The notes: generated from the letters alone by a model not told the origin. Shown: positions 17,095 to 24,903, counted from the first letter of the stretch. The stretch: 64,000 bases of DNA from Acidobacteriota bacterium (GCA_019244185.1 JAFATB010000025.1:248001-312000), one strand, 5' to 3'. Numbers and translations: made by a program.

Positions 17095-18855
17095 TTAGCT
17101 CAGCGTGTCGTCGTCAAGCATCTCTTGCTGGCGGAAGCGGGCGCGGATCAGGTCCGCGGGGCTGACGAAGCCGATCACGCGATCGGAGTCGTCGACGACG
17201 GGGCAGCGATCAATGCTCGCCGCGGACATTCGTGCGAACAGTTCGTACACCGGTTCATCGCCGCGTGCGGCGACGGCGGGGAGCTCCATCAGCTCACCCG
17301 CGGTCGACGCGAGCCGCTCCTCGCGCAATGCGCGCGCGATGGAGTCGCCGGAGAGCAGTCCGAGCAGGCGGCGATCCTCATCGACGATCGGGTAGAAGCG
17401 ATGGCGTGACTCGCGTGTGGCTTCGACGATCTCGGCGATGGTGGTTGTGCGCGAGAACGTGCGCAGGCCTGTGCCCATCAGCTCGCGCACGATGAGGCGG
17501 GCGAGCGGATCGCGCGCGGCGTGCGCCTCGTGGTGGTAGCCCTCGTGTTCGAGTTGATCTTCTTCGAGGGACAGCGGCGCGATCGCGTGGGAGATCGCGT
17601 GCGACAGCGCGACGCCGAGCATGAGCGGGATCATCAGCGCGTAGTCGTTCGTCAGTTCGAGCACGATCAGCACGGCGGCGATCGGCGCGCGCAGCGTCCC
17701 GGCGAAGTACGCGCCCATGCCGACGAGTGCGAATGCGCTGGAGTCGACCGACGCGCCGGCGACGAGCTTCGCCGCGTGGCCGACGAGTGCGCCGAGCGAC
17801 GCGCCGATGAAGAGCGAGGGCGCGAACGTGCCGCCGAGGAGACCCGCAGAGGCGGCGATGAGAAAGCCGAGTGTCTTCGCGCCGAAGGCTTCCGCATCGA
17901 ACAGCAGCGAGCCGCCGCCGCGCACGAGGAGCGAGGTCGTCTCGTAGCCGACGCCGAGCATCGACGGCGTGAAGACACCGATCAAGCCGACGGCGGCGCC
18001 GCCGATACCGAAGCGCAGCGGCACGGAAGGCACGCGCATGCGGAAGCGCTCGCGCAACTGCGCGCCGACGCGCAGCACCGAGCCGGAGACGACGCCCGCG
18101 CTGACGCCGACGAGCGCGAAGACGGCGAGTTCCCACACGTGCGTCCACGACGCGGCGGCCGCGGGCAGGATGCGTTCGTTGTGCGGCGCGAGACCCTGCT
18201 GCACCACGGCCGCTGCGACGGCGGCGATGAGCGTGCCGCCGAGGATGCTGCGGCTCGACGTGCCGAAGAGCTCTTCGAGCGCGAAGACGACGCCGGTGAT
18301 CGGCGTGCGGAAGATCGCCGCGATGCCTGCGGCGGTGCCGACCGGCACCATGCCGCGCAGCACTTTCCTTGGAAATCCAAGTGTTTTCGCGACCCACACC
18401 GAAAGGCCGCTCGTCACGACGATGGTCGGTCCCTCGGGGCCCAGCGGCGCGCCGGAGCCGAGGGAGAGCGGCGTGAGGATGAACGTCGCCGCGATCGTGC
18501 GCGGATCGAGATGCGACACGTCCTCGGCGTAACTGCGCCGCACGCGGGCGAGGTTCGCGCCGAGCGTCGACGGTGCGAAGCGCTGCACGACGTAGCCGAG
18601 GGCCGCGGCGGTGAGACACGGAATCGCGATCAGGAGAACGACGCGCAGCGGGCCGTGCGTCGCGAGCGCATGCGAGAGAAAGAGCCGCCGACTGAGCTCG
18701 ATCCAGCGATGAAAGAGCACAGCGGCCAGTCCCGAGACGAGGCCTGCGGCGATGAAGATGAGCAGCAGAATGCGACGGCTGAGGCGGGTGAGCGGCTGCA
18801 CGACGCGTTGCATCGTATCGTTTGGGACACCGTTTGCATTGATTGGGCTCGCCAT
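17095..18855 (-). CDS. ClC-type chloride channel/antiporter with C-terminal CBS pair
   Basis: A 586-residue membrane protein. ClC signatures: LGSGAPLGPEGPT (GSGxP and GxEGP with the gating Glu), GVVFALEELFG (Glu in the position of the proton glutamate of ClC-ec1), and GGTFAPSLFIGASLG (GxFxP). About ten hydrophobic helices precede residue 430. Two CBS domains follow (VRELMGTGLRTFS; YPIVDEDRRLLGLLSG; CPVVDDSDRVIGFVSP), which usually bind adenine nucleotides. Presence of both glutamates suggests H+/Cl- exchange rather than a pure channel; that is inference. Start ATG 18855 overlaps the start codon of the small plus-strand gene; ATG 18813 (MQRVVQPL) is an alternative that would avoid this. Confidence 0.92.
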   Translation of the reverse strand: MASPINANGVPNDTMQRVVQPLTRLSRRILLLIFIAAGLVSGLAAVLFHRWIELSRRLFLSHALATHGPLRVVLLIAIPCLTAAALGYVVQRFAPSTLGANLARVRRSYAEDVSHLDPRTIAATFILTPLSLGSGAPLGPEGPTIVVTSGLSVWVAKTLGFPRKVLRGMVPVGTAAGIAAIFRTPITGVVFALEELFGTSSRSILGGTLIAAVAAAVVQQGLAPHNERILPAAAASWTHVWELAVFALVGVSAGVVSGSVLRVGAQLRERFRMRVPSVPLRFGIGGAAVGLIGVFTPSMLGVGYETTSLLVRGGGSLLFDAEAFGAKTLGFLIAASAGLLGGTFAPSLFIGASLGALVGHAAKLVAGASVDSSAFALVGMGAYFAGTLRAPIAAVLIVLELTNDYALMIPLMLGVALSHAISHAIAPLSLEEDQLEHEGYHHEAHAARDPLARLIVRELMGTGLRTFSRTTTIAEIVEATRESRHRFYPIVDEDRRLLGLLSGDSIARALREERLASTAGELMELPAVAARGDEPVYELFARMSAASIDRCPVVDDSDRVIGFVSPADLIRARFRQQEMLDDDTLS

Positions 18856-19084
18856 GATGACGACGATCGGACGTAAGAAACACTCCGGCCGGCAGCGCGG
18901 CAACGTCGACGGCGGCGAGGGACGCGGCGTGCCCCTCGGCGGACGCGACGAGCGTCCCGCCACCGGCTACCGCTCGCTCGAAGACGACGAATACTCCGTC
19001 GTTGACGATCACGTCTCCGCCTGGGACACCATCGAGGAAGAAGAGAGCGCCGACCGCCGGCGCGATCCGCTGCGCAAGCCCTGA
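18854..19084 (+). CDS. Small charged hypothetical protein
   Basis: Not recognised. A 76-residue frame starting ATG-ATG at 18854/18857. The first half is basic and Gly-rich (IGRKKHSGRQRGN), the second acidic (YRSLEDDEYSVVDDHVSAWD, then a Glu run) with a basic end. Third codon positions are almost all G or C and the composition is unlike shadow frames, so it is probably real. The start codons of this gene and the divergent ClC gene overlap (CATGATG), or lie 40 bases apart if ClC starts at 18813. No ribosome site is seen. No function can be proposed. Confidence 0.5.
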   Translation: MMTTIGRKKHSGRQRGNVDGGEGRGVPLGGRDERPATGYRSLEDDEYSVVDDHVSAWDTIEEEESADRRRDPLRKP

Positions 19085-19093
19085 TCCGCGGCG

Positions 19094-20125
19094 TTACTTC
19101 CGCTTCTTTCCGTCGAGCGCTTTCCCCGCGCGCATCTCCTCCCACGTCCACCCGTCGTCGTGGAGGAGACCGTAGAGAAAGCGCCGCAGGTCGCGCGCGT
19201 CCGCGACCGCGGCGGCGAACGTCGCGTCATCGACCGTCGGCACGTTCGCGTCGCGCAACGTTTGCAGCGGCGGTGGCGGCGGCTCGTCGTGCTCCGGCTC
19301 GACGAACTCCGCGCTGAGCACGTGCGCGAATCCCGCGATCGCGCTGCGCAGAGGCTCGACCACCATCGCCGGCAGCCGCTTGTCCTTCCGCGCGCCCTCC
19401 GCGATGAGGAACACCGTCTCGTGCAGCGCCACGAGCCGCAGCGACGCGGCCGCGCGCTCGTTCTCGCTGTGAAAGTAATGGAGCACGGGATACGCGAGAT
19501 GCTCGTCGGTGAAGGCGTGGATCTGCGACGTGAGCGACAGCAGATGCTCCCGCAGCGAATCGAACTCCTCCCCTGTCCACGCGCGCGCGACGATCGTCTC
19601 CGTCGTGCCGCCGAGGTCGGAGATGTACGCGCCGAGGGAGCGGCGGTGCACGACGGCGGAAAGGACTTCGAGGAGAAAGGCGATGCCGAGCGAGATCGCG
19701 GCGAGGCCGCTGCCGGAACAGATCGCGGTGAGGATGCGCCAGCGCGGACCGTTCGGCGCGATCTCGCCGTTGCCCATCGTGAACATCGTGTAGCCGACGA
19801 AGTAGATGCGGCCGGCGAGATCGGTCGCGACGTGCGAGTCCTTCTCGACGAGCGACGCCGCCTTTGAGGAGTAGATCAGCACCCACCCCAGCCACGTTAT
19901 CGCCACCCAGAAGACGAGCGTCGTGATGAGGATCGTCGAGCCGGCGAACGACAGCAGGCGATGGTTTCTGCGCCGCTTGTGCATCCACAGCGCGGCGCGC
20001 CACAGGCCGGCGTTGAGATGGCGCGTGAGCGGTCCGCCGCCGTGCGTGCCGAGCGTCGTCCAGACGATGTCGACCCACGTCGCGAGCAGCACGACGGCGC
20101 CGAAGAAGACGAGCAGCGGGTGCAT
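19094..20125 (-). CDS. Potassium-channel-like protein (Ion_trans_2) with atypical selectivity filter
   Basis: A 343-residue membrane protein. Hydrophobic segments lie around residues 3-24, 58-85 and 130-160, with a pore loop between the last two: FVGYTMFTMGNGEIAP near 108-123. The filter reads TMGNGE where TVGYGD is usual, so the Tyr carbonyl ring and the Asp are both changed. The C-terminal 180 residues are soluble and helical, with a Pro run (DEPPPPPLQ), probably a cytoplasmic regulatory domain. ATG 20125 (MHPLLVFF) is chosen over an upstream start that lacks hydrophobic character. Ion selectivity is uncertain because of the filter. Confidence 0.75.
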   Translation of the reverse strand: MHPLLVFFGAVVLLATWVDIVWTTLGTHGGGPLTRHLNAGLWRAALWMHKRRRNHRLLSFAGSTILITTLVFWVAITWLGWVLIYSSKAASLVEKDSHVATDLAGRIYFVGYTMFTMGNGEIAPNGPRWRILTAICSGSGLAAISLGIAFLLEVLSAVVHRRSLGAYISDLGGTTETIVARAWTGEEFDSLREHLLSLTSQIHAFTDEHLAYPVLHYFHSENERAAASLRLVALHETVFLIAEGARKDKRLPAMVVEPLRSAIAGFAHVLSAEFVEPEHDEPPPPPLQTLRDANVPTVDDATFAAAVADARDLRRFLYGLLHDDGWTWEEMRAGKALDGKKRK

Positions 20126-20178
20126 GGCCAAAGCAAGACGTGATCCCGGGCACACCTCTTGCGGCGTTCGCTGACTCG

Positions 20179-20793
20179 ATGCGCTACCGCGGACCGAAGG
20201 CGAAAGTGATGCGGCGTTTCGGCGTGCTCATGACCGCGTCGCCGAAATACGCGCGCATCCTCGAGAAGCGTCCGACGCCGCCGGGACAGCACGGCGCGCG
20301 CAAAGGGCGCAAGAAGGTCGGCGCGTACGGCAGCCGTCTCGTCGAGAAGCAGAAGCTCAAGGCGTTCTACGGAGTGGCCGAGCGGCAGATGCGGCGTTAT
20401 GTCGCGGAGGCCATGCGGAAAAAAGGCCCGACCGGCACGAACCTGCTGCAACTCCTCGAACAGCGCCTCGACGCCGTCGTGCATCGCCTCGGCTTCGCGC
20501 CGTCGCTGTGGGCCGCGCGCCAGCTCGTCAGCCACGGCCACGTGCGCGTCGACGGCAAGCGCGTCGACATCCCTTCATACTCGGTGAAGCCGGGACAGGC
20601 CATCACGCTCTCCGAGAAATTCAAACGCAGCCGACAGATGGCCATCTGGTCCGAACGCGGCGGCATCCTTCCCCCGCCCTACCTCGAACTCGACCGCGAC
20701 ACGATGACCGGACGCCTCGTGCGCCTCCCGGAACGCGACGAGATCCCCGTGCCGATCGAAGACCGGTTGATCGTCGAGTTCTATTCGCGCTGA
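20179..20793 (+). CDS. rpsD: 30S ribosomal protein S4
   Basis: A 204-residue S4. It opens MRYRGPKAKVMRRFG and keeps KRPTPPGQHG near 30-40, the S4 RNA-binding domain LLEQRLDAVVHRLGFAPS and ARQLVSHGHVRVDGKRVDIPSY (about 92-140), and ends DRLIVEFYSR. The N-terminal zinc cysteines of some S4 proteins are absent, as in the C-minus class. S4 nucleates 30S assembly and binds 16S rRNA. It stands alone here, away from rpsM/rpsK/rpoA, with unrelated neighbours; it may be the only or a second copy. ATG 20179 is set by the conserved N-terminus. Confidence 0.96.
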   Translation: MRYRGPKAKVMRRFGVLMTASPKYARILEKRPTPPGQHGARKGRKKVGAYGSRLVEKQKLKAFYGVAERQMRRYVAEAMRKKGPTGTNLLQLLEQRLDAVVHRLGFAPSLWAARQLVSHGHVRVDGKRVDIPSYSVKPGQAITLSEKFKRSRQMAIWSERGGILPPPYLELDRDTMTGRLVRLPERDEIPVPIEDRLIVEFYSR

Positions 20794-20819
20794 TCGGCGC
20801 GGAGTTCTATTCGCGCTGA
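20776..20819 (+). repeat. rpsD: Tandem duplication of the rpsD 3' end
   Basis: The 18 bases GAGTTCTATTCGCGCTGA, encoding the last residues EFYSR-stop, occur at 20776-20793 and again at 20802-20819 with a 26-base period. The second copy lies after the stop codon, so the protein is unchanged. It looks like a recent slippage or recombination duplication. Confidence 0.8.
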
Positions 20820-20876
20820 CCCGCGAATGTCGTATCCTCGCCTCGCCCCAAACCGGTTCGATTGCGAGGTGCCTGC

Positions 20877-21293
20877 ATGTCGTCGTTGCCCTCCGTGAAC
20901 TATCTCTCCGTGCTTGCCGCCGGCGTCGCCATCTTCCTCCTCGGCGGGCTCTGGTACTCGCCGCTGCTCTTCGCGAAGCGCTGGGTCGGGCTCATGGGCA
21001 AGAGCGAAGCGGAGCTCAAGCAGGCGGCGCCCGGGCCGCTGCCGTACGTGATGGTGTTCGTCTGCGGCGTGCTGACCGCGTACGCGCTCGCGATCGTGCT
21101 CAATCACTTCGGACCGGCGACGCTGACGCGCACGCTGCTGATCGCAATCCTCATGTGGATCGGCTTCGCCGGCGCGACGAGCTTCGGCAGCGCGATGTTC
21201 TCCGGCACGCCGCGCCTGCTGTGGCTGATCAACTCCGGCTACAACCTCGTCGCGTTCATCGTCGCCGCGTTGATCCTCGCGTTCTGGCGTTAG
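20877..21293 (+). CDS. DUF1761-like membrane protein
   Basis: A 138-residue protein with four hydrophobic segments. It opens VNYLSVLAAGVAIFLLGGLWYSPLLF, with the DUF1761-type GGLWYSP step near residues 23-30. KSEAELK forms a short loop and the later helices include MWIGFAGATSFGSAMFSG. The family is an uncharacterised four-helix inner-membrane protein. ATG 20877 follows GAGGT at a suitable distance; a start at 20862 lacks one. It follows rpsD on the same strand after about 80 bases. Confidence 0.8.
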   Translation: MSSLPSVNYLSVLAAGVAIFLLGGLWYSPLLFAKRWVGLMGKSEAELKQAAPGPLPYVMVFVCGVLTAYALAIVLNHFGPATLTRTLLIAILMWIGFAGATSFGSAMFSGTPRLLWLINSGYNLVAFIVAALILAFWR

Positions 21294-21311
21294 CTCGCGC
21301 GCCGCGTTTCG

Positions 21312-22094
21312 CTAGAACTTCCCCGCCGCGCGTTCCTTCGCCGGCAGGATCTCGAGACACGTCGTCCACCAGCCGCTGAGGATCGTCTCGATGAACGGCT
21401 CGGGCAGATGCTCGCGCTGCATCTCGTCCGCGAGACGGTGATGGTCGTAGGCCACGGGCACGAACTCCACCCGCAGGTTGACACCGTCAACGTCAACGAG
21501 CGCGTACCAGACGTTCGTCCGCCCGTCGTTCGCCGGACGCCCGATCACGCCGGCGTTGATGATGTGGCGATGGTCCGGCAGCGCGCGATACCAGTGCAAC
21601 CCGGTGTGCGTGCAGACGATCGCGTCGGCGGCGAAGTCGCGGCAGAGCTTTTCGAGGAACGGCTCGGGCGACGTCGAGCGCCAGAGGAACTCGTTGATCC
21701 TACGCGGCGATCCGTGCACGAGTAGGAAGCGCAGGCCGCCGGCCTCGAAGCGGATCGTGCGCGGCAACGTGCCCATCCAGTCTTTCAACGCATCGCTCGT
21801 ATGCGCGAACGTGTAGTCGTAGCTGAGCTGCGCGAAGTAGTTGTCGCGCGGATCGGTGTAGCCGCAATGGCAATCGTCCGCGCGCGTCGAGAGCGACTCC
21901 TCGTAGTTACCTTGAATGCCGGCGATGCCGCGCTCGATGAGCAGCTCCGGGACGCGGTCCGGATACGGCCCGAACGCGCCGAGGTCGCCGAGGAAGTACG
22001 TGGCGTCGGCGCCGTGCGCGCGGATGTCGGCGAGCGTCGCGACGAGCGCGTGATAGTTCGAGTACATGCCGCCGATGAACGCGAGCCGCGTCAC
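21312..22094 (-). CDS. Metallophosphoesterase-fold protein lacking the first metal motif
   Basis: A 260-residue calcineurin-like fold protein. Conserved parts: FLGDLGAFGPYPD (GDxxGYGP motif) near 34-46, QGNYEE near 62-67 (GNHD/E position), FLLVHGSPR near 130, and VCTHTGLHW near 171 (GHTH position). The first motif, normally DxHGN, reads GGMYSNY, so both metal-binding Asp and His are missing. A Cys/His patch, ADDCHCGYTDPRDN, follows at about 77-90. GTG 22094 overlaps the TGA of the GNAT gene (GTGA), making this the last gene of a five-gene operon. It may have lost phosphatase activity or bind a different metal set. Confidence 0.8.
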   Translation of the reverse strand: MTRLAFIGGMYSNYHALVATLADIRAHGADATYFLGDLGAFGPYPDRVPELLIERGIAGIQGNYEESLSTRADDCHCGYTDPRDNYFAQLSYDYTFAHTSDALKDWMGTLPRTIRFEAGGLRFLLVHGSPRRINEFLWRSTSPEPFLEKLCRDFAADAIVCTHTGLHWYRALPDHRHIINAGVIGRPANDGRTNVWYALVDVDGVNLRVEFVPVAYDHHRLADEMQREHLPEPFIETILSGWWTTCLEILPAKERAAGKF

Positions 22095-22516
22095 GCGAGC
22101 CTCTTGTCGAAGACGTGCTGCGTCTTGGTGATCGCGTAGCCGCGGCGTTCGTAGAAGCAGTGCGTCTCCGCGCGGATGATGTTCGAGCGGACGCGAATGC
22201 GCGCGACGCCGCGCTCGCGCGCCCACGATTCCGCCGCGTCGACGAGGTGCGCGCCGATGCAGCGGCCGCGGAGAGCGTCCGCGACGACGAGACCGGTGAT
22301 CTCCGCGAACGTGCCGCTCTCCAGCGTTTCGACGAACGCGAGCTGGATCCAAGCGACGACGCGGTCGTCATGAATCGCGACCAACACGCGCTCGAGTTGC
22401 GATGCGAGGCGCGGGCGCATTTCGTCTTCGCTCGCGGGATAGCCGAGCTCCCCGGCGAGCGATGCGATCGCGGCGGCGTCGTTCATCGTCGCGCGGCGGA
22501 TCGTCACGTCGTGCAT
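22091..22516 (-). CDS. GNAT family N-acetyltransferase
   Basis: A 141-residue acetyltransferase. The GNAT pattern is complete: VTIRRATMNDAAAIASLAGE at the start, acetyl-CoA-binding region ITGLVVADALRGRCIGAHLV near 75-94 (the R/Q-x2-G-x-G/A loop reads RGRCIGAH), and CFYERRGY near 120-127. It transfers an acetyl group from acetyl-CoA to an amine that cannot be named. Its start lies inside the last 13 bases of the radical SAM gene and its stop overlaps the start of the phosphoesterase-like gene, so it belongs firmly to this operon. Confidence 0.85.
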   Translation of the reverse strand: MHDVTIRRATMNDAAAIASLAGELGYPASEDEMRPRLASQLERVLVAIHDDRVVAWIQLAFVETLESGTFAEITGLVVADALRGRCIGAHLVDAAESWARERGVARIRVRSNIIRAETHCFYERRGYAITKTQHVFDKRLA

Positions 22517-23373
22517 GTCACTCCGTCCACCCAGCACGTGTGGCACGCGCCGTAGCGCAGCGGGAACGGGCGCAGCGTCTCCGCGAGCGTCGCGCCCATG
22601 CGCGCCCCCGGCTCGTCGATGAGGATCGGGCAGACGTAGACGCCGCGGCTCGTGACCATGCGGCACGACGAGCATTGCAGCACCTTCGCGTCGTCGCTCG
22701 TCAGCGCGTCGGACGTCAGCCGCTCCCAATCCTCGTACGCGCGCGTCCGCGTCTCCTCCGCGCCGATGCGAAACAGCGGCAGCACTTTCAGGCGCGGACG
22801 CGCGAAGCCGAAGTTGCGAATGAGCTCGAGGAAGCGCGCGCGCCCGTCGCTCGTCGCCACGCCTTCCGCCGCGGTGGTCACGGTGATGGCGGGATTGAGA
22901 CCGGCGTCCACGAGATTGCGCAGGCCGGTCATCACGCGTTCCCACACGCCCGCGCCGCGGATGGCATCGTGCGACGCGGCGTCGAAGCCATCGAGGCTCA
23001 CGCGCAGATCGAGCGAGTACTCGCTCGCGTCGAAGAGCGCGCGCAGCTCGCGGCAGACGTCCGCGCGCAGCAGCATGCCGTTCGTCAGCACCGTCGCGGG
23101 TCCTTGCCTCAGCGTCGCCTCGAGGATCGGCAGCAGCTCGCGATTGAGGAACGGCTCGCCGCCGGTGAAGTAGTACTCGCGCACGCCGAGCACGCGCGCT
23201 TCGGCGAGCAGCGGCTCGACGTCCGCGAGCGTGAGCAGTTCGTGCGCGTGGTTCGTCGGCGAGCAGGAGATGAAGCAGTGCGTGCAGGCGATGTTGCAGA
23301 GCGTGCCCGCGACCTGGAACCAGAGCGTGTCGAGCGCGACGAGCGGAACGTGCGGCGCGTCAGGAGACGGCAT
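22504..23373 (-). CDS. Radical SAM enzyme, five-gene operon
   Basis: A 289-residue radical SAM protein. The [4Fe-4S] motif is CNIACTHC near residues 26-33, followed by YFTGGEPF near 68-75. Later SAM-contacting pieces are TVLTNGMLL and DLRVSLDGFD. The C-terminus has four or five cysteines (QCSSCRM, VYVCPIL, ACHTCWVDGVTC), consistent with an auxiliary SPASM/twitch-like cluster. ATG 23373 overlaps the end of the FAD gene by 14 bases; the frame extends upstream without protein character. Neighbours (CMD-like protein, FAD reductase, GNAT, phosphoesterase-like) suggest biosynthesis or modification of a small molecule. The substrate is unknown. Confidence 0.85.
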   Translation of the reverse strand: MPSPDAPHVPLVALDTLWFQVAGTLCNIACTHCFISCSPTNHAHELLTLADVEPLLAEARVLGVREYYFTGGEPFLNRELLPILEATLRQGPATVLTNGMLLRADVCRELRALFDASEYSLDLRVSLDGFDAASHDAIRGAGVWERVMTGLRNLVDAGLNPAITVTTAAEGVATSDGRARFLELIRNFGFARPRLKVLPLFRIGAEETRTRAYEDWERLTSDALTSDDAKVLQCSSCRMVTSRGVYVCPILIDEPGARMGATLAETLRPFPLRYGACHTCWVDGVTCTT

Positions 23374-24508
23374 CGAGGATCCTCTCCAGCTGCGCGAAAC
23401 CGGTCTGCAGCAGAAACGTCTTCGAGCGCCCGTAGCCGCGCGAGCCTGCGAAGTAAAAACCCGGCTCGCCGCTTTCGAGATCGCGCGCGGCGACGCTCGG
23501 CACGCTGAGGCAATCGGTGACGTTCGCGATCGCGCGCGCGAGCCGCGCGCCTCCCTCCGTGACCGGCGAGACTTCGGCGGCGATTTCCGTGAGAAACGCG
23601 GCATCCGGACGGTAGCCGGTGAACGCCGCGATCGCGTCGACGTCGACCGCGCGTCCGCCGGTGAGCGTCACCGCGATGCGATCGTCGTGCTGCGCGACGC
23701 GCTCGACCATCGCGCGGCGTTCGACGCGGAGAAACTCCGGCGGCGCCGACGCGAGCTCGTTCGCCCGCTCGACGACCGCACGCCGCTCCGGCAGCGGATC
23801 GTTCACGACTTCCTCGCACGGACGGCGATTCGCGCCGCGCACCGCCCAGACGATGCGCGTCGACGGCGCGGCTTCCGCGAGCGCGCTGAGATGCACGATC
23901 GCATGCGCCGCCGAATGCCCGCCGCCGACGACGAGCACACGCTTTCCGCGCAGAGCATCGCACGCGTCCGCGAGCGCGCCGAGCGTGCGGATCGGTCCGT
24001 GCGCGAGCGTCGGCTCGCCTAGGACCGGCAGGCCGCCGAGGCCGAACGCGCGTGGGATGCGCAGGCCGCCGCTCGCGTCGAGCACGACGTCGGCCTCGAA
24101 GACGGCGTCGTTCGCGCAGACGATGCGGAACAGCCGCTCGGCGCGGAGCGGATGTCCGGCGTAGTCGCCGCGCGTGAGTCCGCGTCGTCCGATGGCGATC
24201 ACCTCGTGGCGTTCGAAGACGCGCCCGTGCAGCGGCTCGCGCGCGGCGAGCGGCGCGAGCACGCGATCCGCGTATTCGGCGCCGGTGAGCAGTGCGTCGC
24301 CGTCGAAGTCGGCATCGAGCAGCTCGCGCATGCGCGGCGTCACGTTCATCGAGAGCGGCGAGAAGAAGCGCGTCGCGCCCCACGTGCGCAGCGACGCGCC
24401 GACCGCGTCGCGCTCGAGCAGCGCAACATCGTGTCCGCGCGCGAGCGCGCCCAGGGCCGCGGCGATGCCGGACGGGCCGCCGCCGATCACGGCGACGCGC
24501 TTCGGCAT
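23360..24508 (-). CDS. FAD-dependent NAD(P)-binding oxidoreductase
   Basis: A 382-residue flavoprotein with two Rossmann folds. FAD binding: VAVIGGGPSGIAAALG at 5-20. NAD(P) binding: VLVVGGGHSAAHA near 170. A late FAD-contact region reads AAFTGYRPDAAF near 295 and FYFAGSRGYGRSKTFLL near 350. The pattern fits the Pyr_redox_3 / flavin monooxygenase-like group. No redox-active CxxC is seen, so it is not a disulfide reductase of thioredoxin-reductase type. ATG 24508 overlaps the TGA of the CMD-like gene (ATGA). It likely supplies or removes electrons for the adjacent radical SAM or CMD-like enzyme. Confidence 0.85.
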   Translation of the reverse strand: MPKRVAVIGGGPSGIAAALGALARGHDVALLERDAVGASLRTWGATRFFSPLSMNVTPRMRELLDADFDGDALLTGAEYADRVLAPLAAREPLHGRVFERHEVIAIGRRGLTRGDYAGHPLRAERLFRIVCANDAVFEADVVLDASGGLRIPRAFGLGGLPVLGEPTLAHGPIRTLGALADACDALRGKRVLVVGGGHSAAHAIVHLSALAEAAPSTRIVWAVRGANRRPCEEVVNDPLPERRAVVERANELASAPPEFLRVERRAMVERVAQHDDRIAVTLTGGRAVDVDAIAAFTGYRPDAAFLTEIAAEVSPVTEGGARLARAIANVTDCLSVPSVAARDLESGEPGFYFAGSRGYGRSKTFLLQTGFAQLERILDAVS

Positions 24509-24840
24509 CAGCCCTCCCGCCGCGCCAGCGCGTTGCACGACTGCGCCCAGTGCGCGATCGTGCCGCCGCCGCGGATCACCGCCGCGACGCCCACCGCCTC
24601 CGCCATCTCCTCCGGCGCGATGCCGGCGTCGCTGCACGCCGACGAGTACGAGTCGATGCAGTACGGCTCCTGAATCGCGTACGCCACCGCGAGCGCGATC
24701 AGCTTCTTCGTGCGCTCGTCGAGCGCGCCGGGCGCCATGGTCTGCTGATACCAGTTCAGAAACCCGTCCCATCCCTTCGGATTGGCTTTCCCGATTTCGC
24801 CGAAGCGCGCGAGGTCTTCGGAAAGGTAGTAGCTCGGCAT
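24508..24840 (-). CDS. CMD/AhpD-like protein, arsenosugar-associated peroxidase-like
   Basis: A 110-residue helical protein. The text SYYLSEDLARFGEIGK at 3-18, GALDERTKKLIALAVAYAIQ near 38-57, and EEMAEAVGVAAVIRGG near 77-92 match the carboxymuconolactone-decarboxylase subgroup annotated as arsenosugar biosynthesis-associated peroxidase-like. The active-site region reads EPYCIDSYSSAC, so the usual CxxC has Glu in place of the first Cys, with another Cys seven residues on. ATG 24840 has a GGAGGAT ribosome site and starts the five-gene operon. No arsM or arsS gene is visible here, so an arsenic role is only a hypothesis. Confidence 0.8.
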   Translation of the reverse strand: MPSYYLSEDLARFGEIGKANPKGWDGFLNWYQQTMAPGALDERTKKLIALAVAYAIQEPYCIDSYSSACSDAGIAPEEMAEAVGVAAVIRGGGTIAHWAQSCNALARREG

Positions 24841-24903
24841 TGGATCCTCCGTCGGCGGGCAGTGTACGACGCGCGTGCACCGTCTTCTGCCGCCCGATGG
24901 ACT

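Noticed and set aside
20149..20162. GG-N10-GC pattern resembling a sigma-54 promoter before rpsD
   Set aside because: A ribosomal protein gene is an unlikely RpoN target, the TGG and final W positions do not match, and the start site would lie about 5 bases before the ATG. Treated as a chance match.
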